A DNA stretch of 64,000 nucleotides from Sycon ciliatum (Eukaryota; Porifera; Calcarea; Leucosolenida; Sycettidae): positions 47,966,190 through 48,030,189 of the forward strand of contig NC_088643.1 in NCBI RefSeq assembly GCF_964019385.1. Reading direction: 5' to 3'. This document shows, piece by piece, positions 58,959-64,000 of this stretch; the stretch's first letter is position 1, and each line of letters begins with the position of its first letter. The position numbers and the translations under genes are program-made. The notes beneath the pieces were generated by a model that saw only the letters and a program-made list of their open reading frames with translations, was not told where the DNA came from and made no database searches.

Positions 58959-59276
58959 TATACCGTATTGTAGCTGTAGTTTTCTGATTACCGGTATTTT
59001 GTTCTTAGCAATATTGCTGAGCGAGGTGGAAACAAAGTCAGCCAAAAACCAAGCAATTGTATATCTGTATGACTGTATAGAAAGGGAACTTTGCGTTATA
59101 AATCCAGTTGCAGCCATAGGGAGGGCGGCTCGGTGGCACCACTCGTGGTGTCATCAAACGTCTCATGACGTCACCTGATTAAACCACCTTCTCCCTCTCC
59201 ATTGGTCTTCACCCTTACACGCATGCCATGCAATGTCGAAAAGTAAAATGTCCCGGGCCGCCGTCGAAAGTTAGTA

Positions 59277-59611
59277 CACTCAGACGTCTCTTATCCGGGC
59301 ACCTTGGGACCGGGCACTGCCCGTATCTCAGATTTGCCCGTATCTCAGGATAACTCATCTACCATGTATCATTATCATTTTTGAAGAAGTGTTTTTGGTG
59401 CATACTGCACATGTTCAGGTTACAAAAATAATCCATGGATAAAAATGTATGGATTACACAGGTTGGCAGTGACAAATAAGCACTTGTGCATTCGGAAAAA
59501 AAGTTCAACCCCCCAAATTCGAAGCATTTTTGCCATAGGAACTCAAGCTGAGGGTGGCCGGTAGAGAGACGTGCCCGTATCTGAGGCGTCCGGATAAGAG
59601 GCGTTTGAGTG
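59277..59611. mobile_element. TIR element CACTCAGACGTCTCTTATCC, TA target
   Basis: CACTCAGACGTCTCTTATCC at the left; the inverse of CACTCAAACGCCTCTTATCC at the right; TA at 59275-59276 and 59612-59613. GTGCCCGTATCT words mark subterminal repeats. 335 bp, non-coding. Confidence 0.8.
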
Positions 59612-59698
59612 TACATGTAGTATGATCTAGGCTTGTACATGTACATTGTACTTGAGAGAACTGGACAAGCAAAACGTGCTACACCTGAGACCATACAC

Positions 59699-59816
<118 letters not shown>

Positions 59817-60002
59817 CTAAGCCGGGATTACCATCATAATTCTCAATTCACGGATGACATGGCGTCAACTAATGTTGTGAACCATTGGTGTTAGTACTGG
59901 TCAAGCATTGTTAATACTGGTGTAATCCCAGCACACGTTGCTATGTCTAACATAGCTGTTCGCTATCATCGCTCCCGCGATGGGCATGTCTGAGGTCTGA
60001 GG

Positions 60003-60017
60003 TGTGTGTGCATGTGC

Positions 60018-60111
<94 letters not shown>
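60003..60111. repeat. (GT)n microsatellite
   Basis: About 45 GT units after GTGTGTGTGCATGTGCACTA. Confidence 0.95.
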
Positions 60112-60114
60112 ATG

Positions 60115-60160
60115 TCAGCGGCGGATCCAGGATCTCAAAGAAGGAAGGGGGGGGGCACAG
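60115..60160 (+). mobile_element. Possible DNA-transposon end (CAGCGGCGGATCCAGG)
   Basis: CAGCGGCGGATCCAGGATCT followed by AAGGAAGGGGGGGGGC resembles a CAG(G/T)GGCGGATCCAGG terminus widely seen in animal repeats. No opposite end recognised. Confidence 0.35.
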
Positions 60161-60563
60161 TTCATCTGAAGTCAAGACTGTGTGTATTTTTCAGGTAGTG
60201 TTGAGAGCCGTCCTTTACGGACAATAGCGGCAACGAAAGCAGTGCAAGAAGAATCTGTCATTAAAACCAGTGCTTGCCGGACCCAGGCTGTACCAAGCGG
60301 AATCTTGTTAAAACCGGCTAAATATTCATGCACCGACGTGCAGCCAAAAGCCCATGCCGGATAATGCCAGCAGGAAAACTGGCATAATTTGGTACTTTTT
60401 CTGGTATGTTCAATGCATGTTTGGTCGCTATATGGATGAAGAAAGGGAGCAGACTTTAAATTAAGGAAGCGCTTACCATAAGGTTTGTATGGTTCTGCCA
60501 ATTTCACTGCTTTTTGAGCAGAATTTGCCAAATCAGTTTCCTTATCCGCCAAGGGTTAGCAGT

Positions 60564-61298
60564 GGGGTAAGCGGATTATGCCGCCGCATAATTTTTGGCA
60601 TAATCAGGTCCTTTTTGAGAAGGAGCATAAAATGGCATCCGAAGAACAAAGGCAGATGCCCAATGAGGCTCTTATACACACCTGCTATTGAAGGCATAAT
60701 TGAAGGCATAGTATTTGGCATAATCAGGTCCTTTTTTCTTTTCTTTATAGCAGTAGAGGTAAGCGGATTATGCCGGCATAACTTTTTAGCATAATCAGGT
60801 CCTTTTTCCGAAGGAGCATAAAATGGCATCCGAAAAACAAGAGCAGATACCCAATGAGGCTCAGTATACACACCTGTTATTGAAGGGCCATACATGTACA
60901 TAGCACGTCTTGTCGATTTGGAATTCATGTAATATTTTAGCAGCCACTATAGGACATCTATCAGGGTACCCCATAAGGAGACCATAGGTCTGTGGGGACT
61001 GCCCTAGAGAAATATGAATAAATACCATACTATACTATCTCCCAAAAGTTCAGCGTTTGCTTGAGAATTTTGTATTCCTCTTGCCGGCATATTATTGTCT
61101 TATAGTTATACTGCCACAAAGCTCCCTATCCACATCATGACAATGGTCTGAGTCCTTGTTTCATGACGATTATCAGTTCTTTTGGTCCTTTTGGTGAAGC
61201 ATATACTTGAAAGGCATAATTGGCTGTTTTCTCGAGCATCCTGCGAGCATCCGCTAGAGCATAATCTGGTCATTTTCCGAGCATAATCCGCTTACCCC
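60564..61298. mobile_element. Inverted-repeat element GGGGTAAGCGGATTATGC with internal direct repeats
   Basis: GGGGTAAGCGGATTATGC at 60564 and its exact inverse at 61281-61298. GGTTAGCAG lies just outside each end. Inside, a block of about 125 bp (GTAAGCGGATTATGCC through GAAGGAGCATAAAATGGCAT to TACACACCTG) occurs twice (about 60567-60690 and 60759-60885). Many TAATCAGGTCCTTTTT words. Non-coding. Confidence 0.6.
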
Positions 61299-61963
61299 TA
61301 ACGGTTAGCAGCCAATCAACAGATTTTCGTGGAATTGCCCCTCTGCCAATTCAAGGCATTATTATTACTATTATTACCCTCAGTCGTGTGGCGTTAGCCA
61401 ATATAAATATGATGTGGGCGTCTATAACCAGCCATGGTATAGCAGAAGAATGCAAGTACAAGAAGAGAAAATAAATTTCACTGCTTTTCGAGCAGAATCG
61501 GCCACTTTTTCGAGTAATACAGAGTTTACTCTTCACGTTTTTCAATTTCGAAAGTGAGAAAAAACGAGCGTTGAATCGCTTTTTTCACTGTGAGTTGGAC
61601 CTCTGTCGCGTTGAAATTTCATGGTTGCAACGTGAGGAGCGCCATTTAGGCCGTGAGATCTCACGTTAGAAATTATTAAAAAAGTGAAATGTGAACTCTC
61701 TATTATCCGCCAATTACACGCCAAGGGCAAGCAATAGCTTGTACTTTTTTCTTTCTTTTTTTTTTACAAACCACCACACACCATTTGATAGCACAAACAG
61801 GTGCATAGCCGGCAGTGTTTCCAGGTTGCCCGGAAACCCCCTCCGAGGTTGCTTCATGCGCACTAACTACTGAGCTGAACAACTGCGGTCACGGTTCTCT
61901 TTCATGCTCCGTTTTTTAATACACATTTCTTAGATGTGAATGAACCACGGCACATTGACAATA
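61299..61963. other. Intergenic, AT-rich
   Basis: No motif-bearing frame. Contains short inverted TTTTTCGAG words related to the preceding element. Confidence 0.4.
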
Positions 61964-62030
61964 GAGAGGTTCTGCAAAACGAAAATTCGAACGAAGTTTG
62001 TGTTCTGCACATTTTCGTTACTTTGCACGT
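61964..62030 (+). mobile_element. Left end of a GAGAGGTTCTGCA element (copy 2)
   Basis: TA then GAGAGGTTCTGCAAAACGAA and the next ~65 bp match the left part of the element at 26647-26924, with a ~50-bp internal loss. It stops where the retrotransposon coding begins. Confidence 0.7.
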
Positions 62031-62915
62031 GCCTACCCTGGAACTCAACGTTAACTGCAACGGGACGCCTCTCACCCAGACCACCACTGCTCGCTTTCTG
62101 GGCCTACAGATCGATTCCTGTCTTCGGTGGGACGCGCAGGTCTCCAGCATAGTACGTAAAACTTCCCAAAAGCTAACCACCCTGAGAACCATCCGCCCGT
62201 CGCTATCTGAACGCCAGTCACTCCTCTTCTATTCTGCCCTTATACTTACTGACATGCTTTATGGATCAAACGCGTTCTTCTCTGCACTCACGACTCAGCA
62301 GCGGCACCAGCTCACTGTCCTCGACAAGCGATGTGTTTGCTGCGTAGCCAATCTGCTCTTCCCGTCCCATACCACTCCTATATACACTCGCCTTTCCCTG
62401 ACCCCTGTAATTGAACGTGCCAAATGCAAACTCCGTTTCCTTATGCACCGTGTCCACACCAGCAGCATCAGCCCTCTTCTGGAAGATAGAGTAGCCCTCC
62501 AACCTCCCAGTAACACCCGTGGCAATGACAATTGCAAATGCGTTGTTCCGCTAACTCGGCGAACATCTGGCGACAGCCGACCATTGGTTTCCGCCGTGAA
62601 GCTTTGGAACACCCTGCCACAGGAACTCACGTCCACTCGTCGTCCAACCCCGTTTAAAAGATTGCTGAAAGTGTTTTTCTACGGTAATATGGCCGAACAG
62701 CACCCCCTCTGGCATAGGTCCTCATCTTCCTATTTCTCTCTGATTGTTACTTCGTTCGAACTTGACTTGTAATTACCGGTACAAATACTTCCTATTTTCT
62801 CAAGTGCGGCTTTATCGAGCCACACTTTTTATTCTATCGCCATCATAATATTGGGCATCAATGCCCGTTTGGTTTGCGATGTAAAATAGAACTTCAAACA
62901 AACAAAAAATGCGTA
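62031..62915 (+). mobile_element. Non-LTR retrotransposon, 3' fragment (end of RT protein and 3' UTR)
   Basis: One frame to 62772 reads RFLGLQIDSCLRWDAQVSSI, LSERQSLLFYSALILTDMLYG, LDKRCVCCVANLLF and ends SAVKLWNTLPQEL...FKRLLKVFF. This is the familiar region after the RT domain of jockey/CR1-like LINEs. A 140-bp 3' UTR follows and ends in an A-rich CAAACAAACAAAAAA at about 62901-62915. 5'-truncated; not a functional gene. Confidence 0.75.
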
Positions 62916-63022
62916 CAAACCGTTTCGCTCTACGTCATGAAGTGAGAAACTTCACACGAACTTTCACAACTTTGGATGCGAAACTTGTAGGGAACACGAA
63001 ATGAACTTTCGTGGGAAATTTC
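62916..63022 (-). mobile_element. Inverted right part of a GAGAGGTTCTGCA element
   Basis: TGCGTACAAACCGTTTCGCT, CTACGTCATGAAGTGAGAAA and GGGAACACGAAATGAACTTT match the right half of the element at 26647-26924 but in reverse orientation relative to 61964-62030. So this is not a simple insertion into one intact copy. Confidence 0.6.
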
Positions 63023-63110
63023 TAGGGCTGAAACGATCGTGGATTTTCACGTATCGATTACTCTTTAGCTTAACGATCGAGTAATCGATTATAATCTTTA
63101 GCAAATAGAG
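63023..63110 (+). mobile_element. hAT-like element end (AGGGCTGAAACGATCG)
   Basis: TAGGGCTGAAACGATCGTGG with ATCGATTACTC and GAGTAATCGATT resembles the TAGGGCTG...ATCGATTAATC ends of hAT elements. The other end was not found. Confidence 0.45.
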
Positions 63111-63216
63111 TCATAATTCTGTGCAAACATTACTCTGTTTCCACAAACTATGCCTTCATAATGCCAACAAATCTGCATTAGTGAAAGGGTAGCTCCGAAA
63201 CATGGCAGTTTCGAAG

Positions 63217-64000
63217 TCAATTTAACCTCAGAACATGAACCATACCCCTGGCATCCGCAAACAGCTGGGAGTGTGCTAGGCTGGTGACGCTATGGACGTC
63301 CATGGTATATAGTGAAAACAGCAAAGGACCCAGTACACTACCCTGAGGGACTCCACACTCGCATGCAGTTAGGCCCGAGCACTGCCCACTCGCCAGAACT
63401 ACTCTCTGTCGACGGTCCGTGAAGTAGCTCGCAAACCAACGCAATGCAGTCGAAGATACACCCAAAGCAAACAAATCTTGGATCATGAGCTCGTGCCGTA
63501 CTTTATCGAATGCCTTGCTCATGTCCACTAGTACTGCGCCAGTATGTAGCTGGTGGTCTGCTGACGACAGATAGCAGTCCATGGCCATGGTCAAGGCATC
63601 TTCCGTGGAGTGTTGTGGCCGGTACGCAAACTGATTGGCGGGCAAAAGTGAATGGGTTTGTAAGAAGTCACACAGGCGTTTGTGGACTATCTTCTCCAAG
63701 ATCTTCGATGCTATTGGCAGCAAAGATATGGGACGGTAATTGCGAGATGCGTTCTTGTCACCAGACTTAAATAGGGGTCGAACATTTGCAATCTTCAGGG
63801 AGACGGGCACAATGCCAGACGAAAGGGATGCATTAATTAACATGGATAGCGACGGGGCGAGGGCTGCTGCACAATGCTTCAGGACGAATGCCGGAATACT
63901 GTCGCTGCCCTCAGCTTTACGAGCATCGAGTCTCACGAGGAAGGTGAATACCTCCTCAACACTAGTGGCCTGGAATTCCCGCAAAGGATCCCGTGGTGAC
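63217..64000 (-). mobile_element. Non-LTR retrotransposon, internal RT fragment (minus strand)
   Basis: Read from the window end, the frame holds the fingers and palm of a LINE RT: DARKAEGSDSIPAFVLKHCA, PLFKSGDKNASRNYRPISLL, SKILEKIVHKRL, QFAYRPQHSTEDAL, VDMSKAFDKVRHELM, GVPQGSVLGPLLFSLYTMD and SQLFADA. The catalytic FADD appears as FADA and resemblance ends there, so the copy is broken at or just after the active site. Jockey/CR1-like by these motifs. Opposite orientation to the fragment at 62031-62915. Confidence 0.85.

Noticed and set aside
61936..63984. One LINE with an inverted 5' end (twin priming)
   Set aside because: Twin priming places the inverted 5' part upstream of the sense 3' part; here it lies downstream of the A-rich tail and beyond other repeats, so two separate fragments are more likely.

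Overview
This window is nuclear DNA from an invertebrate animal. Evidence for this is four kinds of multi-domain metazoan gene (TMTC4, ZFYVE1/DFCP1, PSPH, and two copies of a ceramide phosphoethanolamine synthase-like enzyme), GT-AG introns, many microsatellites, and a dense load of DNA-transposon remnants with TA or TTAA target sites. Ceramide phosphoethanolamine synthase is typical of invertebrates, so a vertebrate is unlikely. I cannot fix the phylum from sequence alone; a sponge or another marine invertebrate would fit. Layout: 1-2.9 kb is a decayed BEL/Pao retrotransposon pol. 2.9-14.4 kb is gene-poor repeat country: short TIR elements, a reverse-transcriptase-element fragment split by two tandem TTAA-flanked palindromic elements (9.5-11.2 kb), several hairpins, and a 67-bp tandem repeat. 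14.4-16.9 kb is an intact single-exon TMTC4 (+). 18.7-28.5 kb is ZFYVE1 (-), for which I could join 11 coding exons into an 871-residue frame. 29.9-36.6 kb is PSPH (+), 7 coding exons, head-to-head with ZFYVE1. 38.0-44.0 kb and 47.9-53.2 kb are two tandem 4-exon CPES-like genes (-) with identical intron phases. 53.2-64 kb holds no recognised host gene: a 30-bp minisatellite, at least six TIR elements, long GT repeats and two non-LTR retrotransposon fragments in opposite orientation. The host genes do not form one pathway. ZFYVE1 is a PI3P-binding ER/omegasome protein, TMTC4 an ER O-mannosyltransferase of cadherins, PSPH the last step of serine synthesis, and CPES-like enzymes make ceramide phosphoethanolamine. 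Serine feeds sphingoid-base synthesis, so PSPH and CPES are loosely linked in metabolism, but nothing here shows co-regulation. I found no clear new defence or enzymatic system. The most unusual signal is a set of near-perfect short palindromes, several sharing a core half-site (CAAGAGTNCATAACCCC) and some with arms up to 44 bp and almost no loop. Exon joins were made by eye from splice sites, phase and family resemblance; no alignment or transcript data were available.
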